From: Gammaproteobacteria bacterium
GTDB lineage: Bacteria > Gemmatimonadota > Gemmatimonadetes > Longimicrobiales > Gaopeijiaceae
Length of the DNA: 64,000 nt
Reading direction: 5' to 3'
Assembly: GCA_028821195.1 (NCBI GenBank)
Contig: JAPPHB010000080.1
Coordinates: forward strand, 1-64,000
In this document: positions 1-9,672 of the stretch, in pieces
Position numbering within the stretch: position 1 is the stretch's first letter
How the letters are laid out: every line of letters begins with the position of its first letter
Notes under the pieces: generated by a model
What the model was told of the DNA's origin: nothing
Databases searched by the model: none
The model's input: the letters and a program-made list of their open reading frames with translations, nothing else
Program-made: the position numbers and the translations under genes

Positions 1-1482
1 GGTTGCGGGGGAGCGGCCCGGGCCCGATCCGGCGGCCGACCCCTCGGAGCGCGGAGGCGGCTGCCCAGCGGACGGAGGCGGCGGTTCGCCGGGCGGAGTT
101 CGCGTCCGCGCCGCGGGCGGGGGAGCGGAACCGGCGGGGGGCGGTTCACCCCGCCGCTGCAGCACCGGTCGCTCGTCGCGGCCATCGGCGGCACGGACCG
201 CGGGAGATACCGCCGTACCCGGCCGCAAACGAGCGCCGCGAACGGCCGCGTCCGGGAGCGATCCGTCAGGCCGCGGGGAGGTGGCGGAGAACGGGGCCGC
301 AGACGGCGCACCCACGCGATCCCCCACTGTTTCCCGCGTAGCCGCGGGATTGGCGCCTTCCGCCAGCTCCTCCCCGACCGCAGCGGTGGGCTGCGGCTGC
401 CCCTCCGGCGCCAGATCCGCTCCGGCCGCGCGCGCCTCAGCCGGCACCTGCCCGCGGGCGTCCGCGCTCGACTCCGCATAGGCTGACGGCACCGTCATCG
501 TCGGCGGCCGCACAACCCTTCCCGGCAGCACCGACTCTAGCGCCGGGGATGCCGACCCGACCTGCGCCCCCGTCCCCGACCGCATCGGTTCGCGCAGGCC
601 GGGAACGCGCACGGTGGGCACCTCGCCCGGATCCTGCCCCAGGTCCATGCCGATACCACGTTCGGGCACGTCCCCCGACCTCGTTCGGATCAAGGGCGTC
701 GCGGCTTCGCCATCAACCCGCTCCTTGAACTCGAACATGGGACGCGATGGCTCGGGCGGGCGCGTGTACACCACCCGGTCGCCGCTGTACCGGTACACGG
801 GGTAGTAGTAGGGGTCGTCGTGGATCACGACCCGGAAGTCGGTGCACCAGCGGCCGTACGGGTTCCAGTCGAACATCGGCCTGAACCCGTGACACTGGTA
901 ACACAGGAAGCGCGGATAGTCGTGGGGCCGGTCGATGTCGTAGGCGACGAAGTCGAGCGCGTACTCCGCTGCCTCCTCCGGGATCAGCGCCGCGACCACA
1001 TCGTCCATCATCAGGAACGGATCGCGATATGCGGCCTGCGCCAACGCGGCCAGGTTCCACCCGCCCTCGTAGCGCGAGTACGCGAAACCCGAGAAGTCGA
1101 GCGGCGCCGGCGACGCGACCATGAAGAGGTAGCCCTTGCCCTCGTCCTCCTCAACCTGCCAATAGCGCGACTCCGGAAACAGCAGCCGGTAGTCGCGCCC
1201 GGCCAGCGCCAGGTGACCGTCGGTGGGAGAGCCGGGATGGAGCAGGCGCGTGAAGCCGTTGGTGTCGATGTGGAAGATGCTCACGTAGGCGTCGCGCGAG
1301 GCGCGGTAGAAAACGCGCACCAGATCGCCTCGCCGCAGCACGGGGCTGGTGCCGCGATCCAGCCATATGCGCGACTCCAGGGGCTCGTCCCGGGCTGCGA
1401 ACTGCTCCTGGGCAGCCATGGGCGCCGCACACAGAAGCGTCAGCCCGAACACCGGGCCGGTGGCCAACCTGGCGAACCGCAT
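1..1482 (-). CDS. DUF4384-domain secreted protein with a CxxCH motif, 3' end cut by the window edge
   Basis: The minus-strand frame is open from the ATG at 1482 to the window edge (494 codons, no stop), so the C-terminus is missing. Residues 1-23 form a signal peptide ending near AAPMAAQE. Residues about 30-110 match the DUF4384 pattern: a basic GDLVRVFYRAS stretch, then DAYVSIFHIDTNG and a LLHPG turn, a beta-rich fold found in envelope proteins and kinase-associated proteins. A CYQCH motif sits at residues 194-198, followed by aromatic and proline-rich sequence (DDPYYYP). From about residue 240 onward the sequence is low-complexity and rich in Pro, Ala and Arg, probably a disordered tail. 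An AGGA stretch lies just upstream of the start. The role is unknown. The gene is divergent from the DUF58 gene across 261 bp in which I see no clear promoter. Confidence 0.75.
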   Translation of the reverse strand, partial: MRFARLATGPVFGLTLLCAAPMAAQEQFAARDEPLESRIWLDRGTSPVLRRGDLVRVFYRASRDAYVSIFHIDTNGFTRLLHPGSPTDGHLALAGRDYRLLFPESRYWQVEEDEGKGYLFMVASPAPLDFSGFAYSRYEGGWNLAALAQAAYRDPFLMMDDVVAALIPEEAAEYALDFVAYDIDRPHDYPRFLCYQCHGFRPMFDWNPYGRWCTDFRVVIHDDPYYYPVYRYSGDRVVYTRPPEPSRPMFEFKERVDGEAATPLIRTRSGDVPERGIGMDLGQDPGEVPTVRVPGLREPMRSGTGAQVGSASPALESVLPGRVVRPPTMTVPSAYAESSADARGQVPAEARAAGADLAPEGQPQPTAAVGEELAEGANPAATRETVGDRVGAPSAAPFSATSPRPDGSLPDAAVRGARLRPGTAVSPAVRAADGRDERPVLQRRGEPPPAGSAPPPAARTRTPPGEPPPPSAGQPPPRSEGSAAGSGPGRSPAT

Positions 1483-1743
1483 CGTCCTGACTCTTCCCCC
1501 TGTCGGCGGGCGCGGCCCGCGAAAACGAAACCCTGGGCCCATTGTGCTGCACCATGCGTGCCAGCGCCCCGGCCCGTCGCCTTTCCTCTAACCTATCCGA
1601 CCATGCCGTCCTTCCCGCAAGTAGACGGGAGCCTGATACCTTCCATGCAAGGGCCTCCCGCGGCACATGCCCTCCGTTGGACCCAATGAGCGGAACCCGG
1701 GCGGCCATGGCATCCTCTCCCACGGTTTTCTAGACTACGCACC

Positions 1744-2697
1744 ATGAACGAACCCAACACGTCCGCACCCGACCCCCGCCTCGGGACCGCCCCGGGCCGT
1801 CGGCGCGCCGACCTGATGGACCCGGTGGCGCTGTCGGAGGTCGGCGGCCTCGAGTTCATCGCGCGCGAGGTCGTGGAGGGATTCTACATGGGGCTGCACC
1901 GTTCCCCGCACCGCGGGTTCTCCGCGGAGTTCGCGGAGCATCGGGCGTACCAGGCCGGCGATGACCTGCGCTACATCGACTGGCGCATGTACGGCCGCTC
2001 GGACCGATTCTACGTGAAGCAGTTCGAAGAGGAGACCAACCTTCGCGCATACCTTCTCCTCGACAACAGCCTCTCGATGGCGTGGACTTCGCAGCCCGGG
2101 ACGCTGGCCACCAAGTCGTGGTACGCGAAACACCTCCTGGCATGCATCGCGCTTCTCCTCCTGGGTCAGGGGGATCTGGTCGGCTTCGCGTCCTTCCACC
2201 ACGAGATCCAGGCGCGGCTCGGACCCAGCGGAGGACGCAAGCAGTGGCACGAGGTCATCCGGCGCGTCTCGCCGCTGGAGCCCACCGGCCTGACCTCCGC
2301 ACATTCTGCGTTGCGTGACATCGCCGGACGTCTGCGCCGCCGCGGCCTGATCGTGCTGTTGTCCGATCTGCTGATCGACCCCGAGGAGACCCGGCTGGCG
2401 CTCCGCTATCTCAAGCACTACGGGCACGAAGTGCTCGTCTTCCACATTCTGGATCCGGGCGAGCGCGAGCTGCCTCCCGCGGGCGACGTGCGCTTCTTCG
2501 ATCCCGAGAGCCGCGATGAGATCCAGATCAGCGTGCCGGACATGCGCCGCGAGTACCGGGAGGCGGTGGATAGCGCGATCGCCGAGTGGGAACGCGCCAC
2601 CCGGCCCTACGGGATCGACTACTGCATGATCGAGACGAGCCAGCCCTTCTCGCTCGCCCTGAGGACGTATCTGCGCAAGCGGCAGAGACTGGGATAG
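1744..2697 (+). CDS. DUF58 domain protein (MoxR/Bat-associated, vWA-like)
   Basis: This 317-residue cytoplasmic protein has the DUF58 core: a conserved stretch RAYQAGDDLRYIDWRMYGR near residues 70-88, followed by a vWA-type metal-site motif DNSLSM near residue 105 and a later IVLLSDLLID strand. DUF58 proteins usually accompany a MoxR AAA ATPase and membrane-bound Bat proteins in envelope-stress or metalloenzyme-maturation clusters. The next gene, starting 12 bases downstream, is a BatA-type protein, which supports that assignment; no MoxR ATPase is in the window and it may lie elsewhere. The ATG at 1744 is the first in frame. An alternative start is the in-frame ATG at 1816, closer to the family's usual N-terminus. 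Confidence 0.85.
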   Translation: MNEPNTSAPDPRLGTAPGRRRADLMDPVALSEVGGLEFIAREVVEGFYMGLHRSPHRGFSAEFAEHRAYQAGDDLRYIDWRMYGRSDRFYVKQFEEETNLRAYLLLDNSLSMAWTSQPGTLATKSWYAKHLLACIALLLLGQGDLVGFASFHHEIQARLGPSGGRKQWHEVIRRVSPLEPTGLTSAHSALRDIAGRLRRRGLIVLLSDLLIDPEETRLALRYLKHYGHEVLVFHILDPGERELPPAGDVRFFDPESRDEIQISVPDMRREYREAVDSAIAEWERATRPYGIDYCMIETSQPFSLALRTYLRKRQRLG

Positions 2698-2709
2698 GAG
2701 CCGGATGGC

Positions 2710-4668
2710 GTGGGCTTTCTGAACCCTCTTTTCCTGGCTGCCGCCGCGGTGGTCGCGGTCCCGCTGATTCTTCATCTCTTCCACCGCCACGAGCTCCGCC
2801 GCGTCCCGTTCCCCGCGCTGCGCTATCTGCTGCGCGCCACGCGCGATCATGCGCGCACCATTCGCATCCGCCAGCTGCTGCTGCTCCTCCTCCGGGTTGC
2901 CATCTGCCTTCTGCTCGTGCTGGCGGGGAGCCGGCTGTTCTGGAGGGGGGCCGGGGGCACGCACCAGCCCACCGCGCTGGTGCTCATCCTGGACAACTCG
3001 CTCAGCTCCGGGCTGGTTCAGGGAGAACAGCGCGTGCTCGATCGATTGAAGGCACTGGCCCTCGAGACCCTGGACGAAGCCGGGCCCGAGGACCGCATCT
3101 GGGTGATGAGGGCGGGAGAACCGTGGGATGTCGCGGTGCCGGGATCTCCCGTCCAGGCGCGCGCGCGCGTTCTTGAGACACAGGTGAGCGGCGGACGGGG
3201 GGATCTCGCCGCCGCGATCGAGAGAGCCGGCGCCCTGGTCTCGGCGGCGCCGCTCGACGAAACCGAAATACAACTGCTGTCCGACCTGCAGGCCACGGCG
3301 TTCCCCGGCGACGCCCCCGTTGCGCTCCCCGCCGAAACCCGTCTCCTGGTGTACCAGGCACCGTCCTCCGCGGAGGACAACCGTTACCTCAGGGAGGTAC
3401 TGGTGGGCGGAGGTCTCGCACCCATGACGAACGAGCGCTCCCAGGTGTCCATCGCGGTCGGGGGCAGAGAGGAAGGCGCGGATACCCTGGCGGTGCGGCT
3501 GGTCGTGGGAGGACGCACCGTCGGCGCGACCACCATCACGGCGGGATCGGAGGCGCTGCTCAACGTGGGCCCGTTCGCGGGAGGCGTCGTGAGCGGGTAC
3601 GCCGAGATCGACCCGGACGCGCTGCGCGGCGACGACCGCCGTTTTTTCTCGGTGTCGGTGCGGCCTCCGGTGGGGGTGTCGCTCCGAGGAGATGGCGGCT
3701 TCTTCCTCGAGCAGGCGATCGAGGTGCTGGCTCGGGCTGGGCGGGCGCAACGGACCGCGGACGCGGCTGCCCAGGTACTCCTGAGCGTCGGCGGCGAGGG
3801 GCTGGACGGCCGGCCCGGCAGTTCCGCCGCGGTCGTGGTTCCGCCCTCCGACGGAGCGATGCTGCCCGCCCTCAACCGCCAACTCCTGCTGGCGGAGATC
3901 CCCTGGCGTTACGAGAGCGAGCCCGGCGCCGGCGAGATCGGGGTGGCCGACAACCGCCTGCCGGTGGCCCTCGACGAGGTGCGCATCGTGCGCCGCTATC
4001 GCCTGGTCGCCAACGGCGAGGAAGCGGCGGGTGTGGTCCAGGCCACACTCGACTCGGGCGAGCCCTGGATCGTGACCGGCAGCGCGCCGGGCGGGCCCTA
4101 TCTGCTGCTCGGCTCCCCGGTGGACGCGGAGGCCACCAGCCTGGCCGTGTCCGCCCCCATGCTGCCCCTCGTCGAATGGATGGTGTCGCGCTGGCCCTTC
4201 CAGAGCGACGGCAGGTCGTTCACCGTCGGGGATGTGTTGCCGATTCCGGCCGGAGTCGACGCCGTCGCCGATGCCGCCGGCGCGCGGACGCCGGCCGGCC
4301 CGGGCGCGCGGGTTGTCGCGCGTGCTCCGGGACTCTATCGCCTTTTGGCCGGCGACTCCCTCGTGCAGCAGGTCGCGGTCAACCCGCCCGCGGCGGAGTC
4401 GATCCTGGAGCCGATCGCAGAGAGCGCCCTCGACGGTCTTCTGGGGGACGACTACGACCGGGCCGACGCCTCGTCCTGGCGGCGCCTGGTCTTCGCCAGC
4501 CGGCAGGGCACGGAGGTATGGCGCTGGCTCCTCGTCGCCGCGCTGGTGCTGCTGCTCCTGGAATCCCGGGTTGCCGCCACCGGCCGGCGCACCAGCTCCT
4601 CTGGCGGCGGCGCCATGTCGGGCTCCCGCGGCCCGTCCGCTTCCGGCCCCCTGCCGCGAGCCGGATGA
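2710..4668 (+). CDS. BatA-like membrane protein with vWA-type domain
   Basis: The 652-residue protein opens with the BatA N-terminal double-transmembrane domain: FLNPLFLAAAAVVAVPLILHL at the start, the FHRHELRRVPFPALR linker, and a second helix near residues 55-77. A vWA-like fold follows, with a DNSLSSG metal-site motif near residue 95 and IQLLSDLQAT. A final transmembrane helix (LLVAALVLLLLES) lies near residue 610. The start is GTG at 2710, because the nearby ATG at 2705 runs into a stop after five codons; the end of the DUF58 gene (GGATAGGAG) supplies the ribosome binding site. Its stop overlaps the mfd start (ATGA). It probably works with the DUF58 protein at the inner membrane; the substrate is unknown. 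Confidence 0.8.
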   Translation: MGFLNPLFLAAAAVVAVPLILHLFHRHELRRVPFPALRYLLRATRDHARTIRIRQLLLLLLRVAICLLLVLAGSRLFWRGAGGTHQPTALVLILDNSLSSGLVQGEQRVLDRLKALALETLDEAGPEDRIWVMRAGEPWDVAVPGSPVQARARVLETQVSGGRGDLAAAIERAGALVSAAPLDETEIQLLSDLQATAFPGDAPVALPAETRLLVYQAPSSAEDNRYLREVLVGGGLAPMTNERSQVSIAVGGREEGADTLAVRLVVGGRTVGATTITAGSEALLNVGPFAGGVVSGYAEIDPDALRGDDRRFFSVSVRPPVGVSLRGDGGFFLEQAIEVLARAGRAQRTADAAAQVLLSVGGEGLDGRPGSSAAVVVPPSDGAMLPALNRQLLLAEIPWRYESEPGAGEIGVADNRLPVALDEVRIVRRYRLVANGEEAAGVVQATLDSGEPWIVTGSAPGGPYLLLGSPVDAEATSLAVSAPMLPLVEWMVSRWPFQSDGRSFTVGDVLPIPAGVDAVADAAGARTPAGPGARVVARAPGLYRLLAGDSLVQQVAVNPPAAESILEPIAESALDGLLGDDYDRADASSWRRLVFASRQGTEVWRWLLVAALVLLLLESRVAATGRRTSSSGGGAMSGSRGPSASGPLPRAG

Positions 4669-7600
4669 ACGCGCGCGAGAACGCCATTCTCGACCTGATC
4701 GAGGCGACCGGGCCCTTCCGGTCCCTTCGAGCCCGCCTCCCGAACGCCGGCCAGGAGCTGTCCCTCGGAGGCGCGTGCGGATCACTGGGACATGCCGTGC
4801 TGGCCGCTCTCGCCCGCGCTACGCCGGATCGCGTCGCCGTGCTTCTCGCTCCGTCACCGGACAGGGCAGTCGCCGCCGAGGCGGACCTGGAGGCCCTCGT
4901 CGGCCCGGATGCCGTGGCCGCCTACCCCCAGCGCGAGTCCCTTCCCTACGAGAGCGACGACTTCCACATCGAGATCGAAGGGCGCCGGGTCGAGGCGGTG
5001 GAAGCAGTGTTCGGCAACCGCTGCCGCGTGCTGGTGACCACGCCGCGCGCCCTCCAGGAGCGAGCCTCCTTCCCCACCCGCCTCACCCACCTGCACCTCA
5101 CCCTGCGGACGGGCGCCGAGGTCGGGCTCACCGCTCTGGCGGAGCAACTCCGGGAGCGCGGTTTCCACAAGGCTCCGCTGGTGGAGGAAGTCGGTCAGTT
5201 CGCGGTGCGCGGGGGCATTGTGGACGTCTTCTCCTTCGGTTCCCCCGACCCGGTGCGCGTCGAGTTCATGGGTGACGAGATCGTTTCCATGCGCCGCTTC
5301 GACATCCTGGACCAGCGGTCCAGGGGGTCGGTCGCCGAGGTGCGCCTGCTCCCGGTCAGGCTGGGCGACGGCGGAGGGCCGGACGCTCCCGGCGCGCCCC
5401 GCTCCCTGCTCGACCTGCTGCCCGCGGACACCCTGGTGGCGCGCTGGGCGGGCCACGACCTGAAGGCCTCCGCGGAGCACACATGGACGGAGGTGGAGCG
5501 CCGCCACGCCGAAGCCGTCGCGGGCGGAGACGAGCCCCCGCCACCGGACACCGTCTGTCTTCGGCCCCGGGGCCTGCTGGAGCGGCTGGCCGCCCTCCCC
5601 CGGCTGGCCCTCTCCCCTGCCGCGGATGGAGAGATTCTCTTCGGCTCGGAGGCGCCGCCGGCCATCTCCCGTGACATGAAGCGGTTGAAGGAAGTGCTGC
5701 GGGACGGGGCCGCCCGCGGCGACCGAACCCTCATCCTCTGCGACAACGAGGGGCAGATTCAGCGCCTGGAGGAGATTCTGGGAGGGCAGACGCGCCTTCC
5801 GGCGGGCGCCCAGCTCGCCGTGGGGGCTCTGGACGGGGGATTCATCCTGAACGACTCGGCCCCGCGCCTGCGCGTCCTCACCGACCACGAGCTCTTCCTG
5901 CGCACGCGCCGCATCCGCCGGCGGCGCCGCTTCCGCGGCTCCGCTTCGCTCGAGAGCGTCGCGCAGCTAACCCCGGGAGACGCGGTCGTGCACATGGACC
6001 ACGGCATCGGCCGCTTTCGCGGGCTCGAGCATGTCACCATCGGTGGCGAGGAGATCGAGTCGATTCTGATCGAGTACGCGGGGGCGGAGTTCCTGCGCGT
6101 GCCCGTGTACCGGCTCGATCTGCTGGAGCGGTGGGTCGGCGGCACGGAGGGGGCGGAGCCTCCGCCGGTGCACCGCATCGGCGGAAAGCGCTGGAAGAAT
6201 CTGCGCGCCCGCACCGAGCAGGCCATCCGCAAGGTCGCCACCGAACTCCTCGAGCTCTACGCCCGCCGCGAGATGGCTAAGGGGCACGCCTTCGCGCCCG
6301 ACACCCGCTGGCAGAGGGAAATGGAATCGTCGTTCCTCTACGAGGACACGCGCGATCAGCGGCGCGTGGTGGAAGACATCAAGCGGGACATGGAGGCGGC
6401 CACGCCCATGGACCGGCTGGTCTGCGGAGACGTGGGATACGGCAAGACCGAGGTGGCGATTCGCGCCGCCTTCAAGGCGGTCCAGGACGGCAGGCAGGTC
6501 GCCGTGCTCGCGCCCACCACAGTGCTGGTCGAGCAGCACGCGCGCACCTTCGGAGAGCGTCTCGCCGACTACCCGGTGACCATCGGGGCGCTCAACCGGT
6601 TCCGGAGCGCGAAGGAGACCACCCGCCTGCTGGGGGAGATGCGCCGCGGGACCCTCGACATCGCCATCGGCACCCACCGCCTGCTCTCGAAGGACGTCGT
6701 GTTCCGCAACCTCGGCCTCCTCGTGGTTGACGAGGAGCAGCGCTTCGGAGTCCGCCACAAGGAGCGGCTCAAGCGGCTGCGAGCCTCGGTGGACGTGCTC
6801 ACCCTGACGGCCACGCCCATTCCGCGCACTCTTCAGCTCTCGCTCGCCGGCCTGCGCAACCTGTCGCTCATCCGGACTCCGCCCCGCGACCGGGTTCCCA
6901 TCACCACCCATGTCATTCCCTGGAACGACCACATCCTGTACGACGGCCTTTGGCGGGAGCTCGACCGGGGCGGCCAGGTCTTCTTCCTCCACAACCGCGT
7001 TCAGACCATCCACAGCACGGCCGAGAAGGTGCGAGCTCTGGCGCCCGGCGCGGCCGTCGCCGTCGCCCACGGCCAGATGGGCGGCCGGCAGCTCGACCAG
7101 GTGATGCTCGGTTTCGTCAACGGTGACGTGGACGTCTTGGTCTGCACAGCCATCATCGAGAACGGCCTGGACGTCCCCAACGCCAACACCCTGATCGTCG
7201 ACCGCGCCGACCGCTTCGGGCTCGCGCAGCTCTACCAGATCCGCGGCCGGGTCGGGCGCTCCGACCGGCACGCGCACTGCTACCTGGTCGTCCCGGACAG
7301 CGTTTCCAGGGACGCCATGCGGCGCGTGCGCGTGCTCGAGCGCCACACCGACCTGGGGAGCGGCTACGCCGTGGCGATGCGCGACCTGGAGATGCGCGGC
7401 GCCGGCAACCTGCTCGGCGAGGACCAGTCGGGGTACGCGCAGGCGGTCGGCGTCGACACCTACATGCGCCTTCTGCGCAAGACCGTGGAGCGCATGAAGC
7501 GGGGGCGGACCGACCAGCCCGCACCGCGCGATCCGGAGATCTCGCTCGCGGGATCGGCCTACCTGCCGGACAGCTACGTGCCCGATTCGGGACAGAAGCT

Positions 7601-7982
7601 CCACCTCTACCGCCGACTGTCGCGCATCACGACCAAGACCGGACTCGACGAGTTCGCCGCGGAGTTGCGCGACCGCTTCGGGGCGCTGCCTCCCCCGGCC
7701 GACCGCCTGCTCGACGGCCACGTGCTGCGCCTCCTCGGCCGCAAGATCGGCCTCCAGCGCATCATGGTGCGCGGACGCCGCGCGCGCCTCACTTTCCGGG
7801 ACGACATGGTGCCCCGGCTCGCCGCGCTGGAGGAGCCGCTTCGGGACCGATTGATCGCCGTGGAGGTACGCAGGATGTCACCCCTCTCGCTGGTGCTCCG
7901 CCAGGAGGGCGCGGACCCGCTGACCGCCACCCTGATCCGGGCGCTGGACCGGCTGTCGGCGAACCGCGCCCGAGCGGCCTGA
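4665..7982 (+). CDS. mfd: Transcription-repair coupling factor Mfd
   Basis: This 1105-residue protein removes RNA polymerase stalled at DNA lesions and recruits the UvrABC excision machinery. The N-terminal UvrB-like region carries YPQRESLPYES near residue 90. The RNA polymerase interaction (CarD-like) domain starts near residue 437 with HMDHGIGRFRGLE. Helicase motifs follow: Walker A GDVGYGKTE at about 588-596, DEEQRFGVRHKE near 688, TATPIPRTL near 715, and QIRGRVGRS near 860. The C-terminal regulatory domain is present, so the protein looks complete and of normal length. The start at 4665 overlaps the batA stop as ATGA; a longer upstream reading frame lies inside batA and is not used. Confidence 0.97.
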   Translation: MNARENAILDLIEATGPFRSLRARLPNAGQELSLGGACGSLGHAVLAALARATPDRVAVLLAPSPDRAVAAEADLEALVGPDAVAAYPQRESLPYESDDFHIEIEGRRVEAVEAVFGNRCRVLVTTPRALQERASFPTRLTHLHLTLRTGAEVGLTALAEQLRERGFHKAPLVEEVGQFAVRGGIVDVFSFGSPDPVRVEFMGDEIVSMRRFDILDQRSRGSVAEVRLLPVRLGDGGGPDAPGAPRSLLDLLPADTLVARWAGHDLKASAEHTWTEVERRHAEAVAGGDEPPPPDTVCLRPRGLLERLAALPRLALSPAADGEILFGSEAPPAISRDMKRLKEVLRDGAARGDRTLILCDNEGQIQRLEEILGGQTRLPAGAQLAVGALDGGFILNDSAPRLRVLTDHELFLRTRRIRRRRRFRGSASLESVAQLTPGDAVVHMDHGIGRFRGLEHVTIGGEEIESILIEYAGAEFLRVPVYRLDLLERWVGGTEGAEPPPVHRIGGKRWKNLRARTEQAIRKVATELLELYARREMAKGHAFAPDTRWQREMESSFLYEDTRDQRRVVEDIKRDMEAATPMDRLVCGDVGYGKTEVAIRAAFKAVQDGRQVAVLAPTTVLVEQHARTFGERLADYPVTIGALNRFRSAKETTRLLGEMRRGTLDIAIGTHRLLSKDVVFRNLGLLVVDEEQRFGVRHKERLKRLRASVDVLTLTATPIPRTLQLSLAGLRNLSLIRTPPRDRVPITTHVIPWNDHILYDGLWRELDRGGQVFFLHNRVQTIHSTAEKVRALAPGAAVAVAHGQMGGRQLDQVMLGFVNGDVDVLVCTAIIENGLDVPNANTLIVDRADRFGLAQLYQIRGRVGRSDRHAHCYLVVPDSVSRDAMRRVRVLERHTDLGSGYAVAMRDLEMRGAGNLLGEDQSGYAQAVGVDTYMRLLRKTVERMKRGRTDQPAPRDPEISLAGSAYLPDSYVPDSGQKLHLYRRLSRITTKTGLDEFAAELRDRFGALPPPADRLLDGHVLRLLGRKIGLQRIMVRGRRARLTFRDDMVPRLAALEEPLRDRLIAVEVRRMSPLSLVLRQEGADPLTATLIRALDRLSANRARAA

Positions 7983-8062
7983 CCCGACGCCGGGAATCTC
8001 AGCGAGCGAACGCCGGGGAATCGCGGTACTATGCACGCAGGCATGACCATCGGGAGTGAAAC

Positions 8063-9520
8063 ATGAAGGTTCCTGTACACGGCATCCCACGGATCCCCGG
8101 CATCGTCTGCCTCGCGGCGCTCGCCGCGCTCGGCGGGTGTGGCGATTCCGCGCCGGGCGACGAAGTCGTCGCGCGCGCCGCCGGTTACGAGCTGTCCGTG
8201 GACCAGACCGCCGATCTGCTCGCGCGCCAGGCGCAACTTCCCGACCAGGCCGACGTGGTGGAGGCGATCGCCGGCCTGTGGATCGACTACACCCTGTTCG
8301 CCGTCGCCGCCCTGGAGGACTCGACCTTCCAGCACATCGACCTGCTCCCGCTGGTCCGTCAGGAGATCGAACAGGAACTCGTGGCGCGCCTGCGCGAGCG
8401 CGTGATCCAGGTGGACACGGCATTCACCGAAGAGCAGTTGCGACAGATCTACGAGGAGCAGGCGGCGGGGGTGGAACTGCGTGCGCGCCATATCCTCCTT
8501 TCGCTCGACCCGGGGGCGGACGCCGCCACCGCCGACAGCGTAATGGAGTTTGCCGGCGGCCTGCGCGAGAGGATCCTCGCCGGAGAGGACTTCGCGGCCC
8601 TGGCCGGAGAGTTCAGCCAGGACCCGGGAACCGCGGTCCAGGGCGGAGACCTGGGATCCTTCCGGCGCGGCCAGATGGTTCCGGCGTTCGACTCCGCGGC
8701 ATTCGCCCTGGCGCCCGGTGAGGTGAGCGGTCCGGTGCGCACGGGCTTCGGTGTCCACGTCCTGCGGGTCGACGAGCGGACCCAGATCCCGTTCGAGGAA
8801 GCGCGCTCCCAGTTCGAGCCACAGCTCAAGCTCGGCCTGGTCAGCCAGGCCGAGGAAGCCTACCTGGGGCGCGTCTTGAGCCGCGCCGAAATGGAACCGG
8901 TGGAAGGGGGCGCCGAGATCGCCCGTCAGCTGGCCGCGCGTCCCAGCCAGCGCCTCAGCCGCCGGGCCGCGGGCCGTGAACTCTTCCGCTTCGAGGGGGG
9001 CGCGTATACGGCGTCGGACTTCCACCGTTTCCTGAGCGAGCAGGGACCTCCCTTCCGCGCTCAGGCGCGCAACGCGACCGATGACCAGCTGACCGGGCTG
9101 CTGGGAAACCTCGCCCAGAGCAAGGTCCTGGTGAACGAGGCGCAGCAGGCCGGCATCTCGCTCAGCGATGTCGAGCAGGATTCGCTGCTCATGGTCGCCC
9201 GCACCCGCTTCACGCGCGCGGCGCGCGACCTGGAACTGACCAGCCTGACGCCGGCCGAAGGAGAATCCACGCGGGACGCCGTCGAGGCCATCGTGCGTCG
9301 CGTCATGCAGCGCATCGTCGACGGAGACGAGAACATTCCGGCTCTCGGACATCTCTCGTTCGCGTTGCGGGAGGAATACCGGGCCGACGTGTTCGAGAAC
9401 AGCTTCACCGCGGTGACCCAGCGCACCAGCGAGTTCAGGGTGATCCGGGGCCGCTCCCAGCCGATCCAGCCCCCGGACTCGCCTGTTGTGGCTCCCAACG
9501 CGCCACCGCCCGGCGATTGA
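8063..9520 (+). CDS. PpiC-type peptidyl-prolyl isomerase lipoprotein
   Basis: The 485-residue protein starts with a lipoprotein signal whose lipobox LGGC places the modified cysteine at residue 26. An alpha-helical chaperone-like segment comes next, then one parvulin domain at about residues 145-245 with [25 protein letters not shown] and the [10 protein letters not shown] strand typical of PpiC. A long C-terminal region of unclear fold carries a second SurA-like helical part. Parvulin foldases of this type act in the periplasm on outer-membrane proteins. The neighbouring gene is a second, SurA-like parvulin, so the two probably share that job. The ATG at 8063 follows GGGAGTGAAAC. Confidence 0.88.
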   Translation: MKVPVHGIPRIPGIVCLAALAALGGCGDSAPGDEVVARAAGYELSVDQTADLLARQAQLPDQADVVEAIAGLWIDYTLFAVAALEDSTFQHIDLLPLVRQEIEQELVARLRERVIQVDTAFTEEQLRQIYEEQAAGVELRARHILLSLDPGADAATADSVMEFAGGLRERILAGEDFAALAGEFSQDPGTAVQGGDLGSFRRGQMVPAFDSAAFALAPGEVSGPVRTGFGVHVLRVDERTQIPFEEARSQFEPQLKLGLVSQAEEAYLGRVLSRAEMEPVEGGAEIARQLAARPSQRLSRRAAGRELFRFEGGAYTASDFHRFLSEQGPPFRAQARNATDDQLTGLLGNLAQSKVLVNEAQQAGISLSDVEQDSLLMVARTRFTRAARDLELTSLTPAEGESTRDAVEAIVRRVMQRIVDGDENIPALGHLSFALREEYRADVFENSFTAVTQRTSEFRVIRGRSQPIQPPDSPVVAPNAPPPGD

Positions 9521-9672
9521 AGGCGATGCCCGCGCAGGTGTCCCGGCGACCTCCCGATCCCGCTGCCGCGCGCTCCGGAACCCGGCGCGAGCACGGGGTT
9601 TACACGGGATCGAAGCCCGGATGCGCATTTCGTCTCCCGCTCGATCCCTCCTTATCCGCAGGTCCAAACGGC

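Noticed and set aside
1735-4785. A 1016-residue open frame on the minus strand, antisense to the DUF58 and batA genes
   Set aside because: It is a by-product of high GC content: composition is Arg/Gly/His-rich, there is no recognisable domain, and it lies opposite two genes with clear family matches. Similar long antisense frames at 5967-7721, 7607-9766, 36342-38588 and 41930-44803 were left out for the same reason.
8027-8032. TACTAT as a -10 box upstream of the PpiC lipoprotein gene
   Set aside because: No acceptable -35 sequence lies at the right distance, so a promoter cannot be supported.
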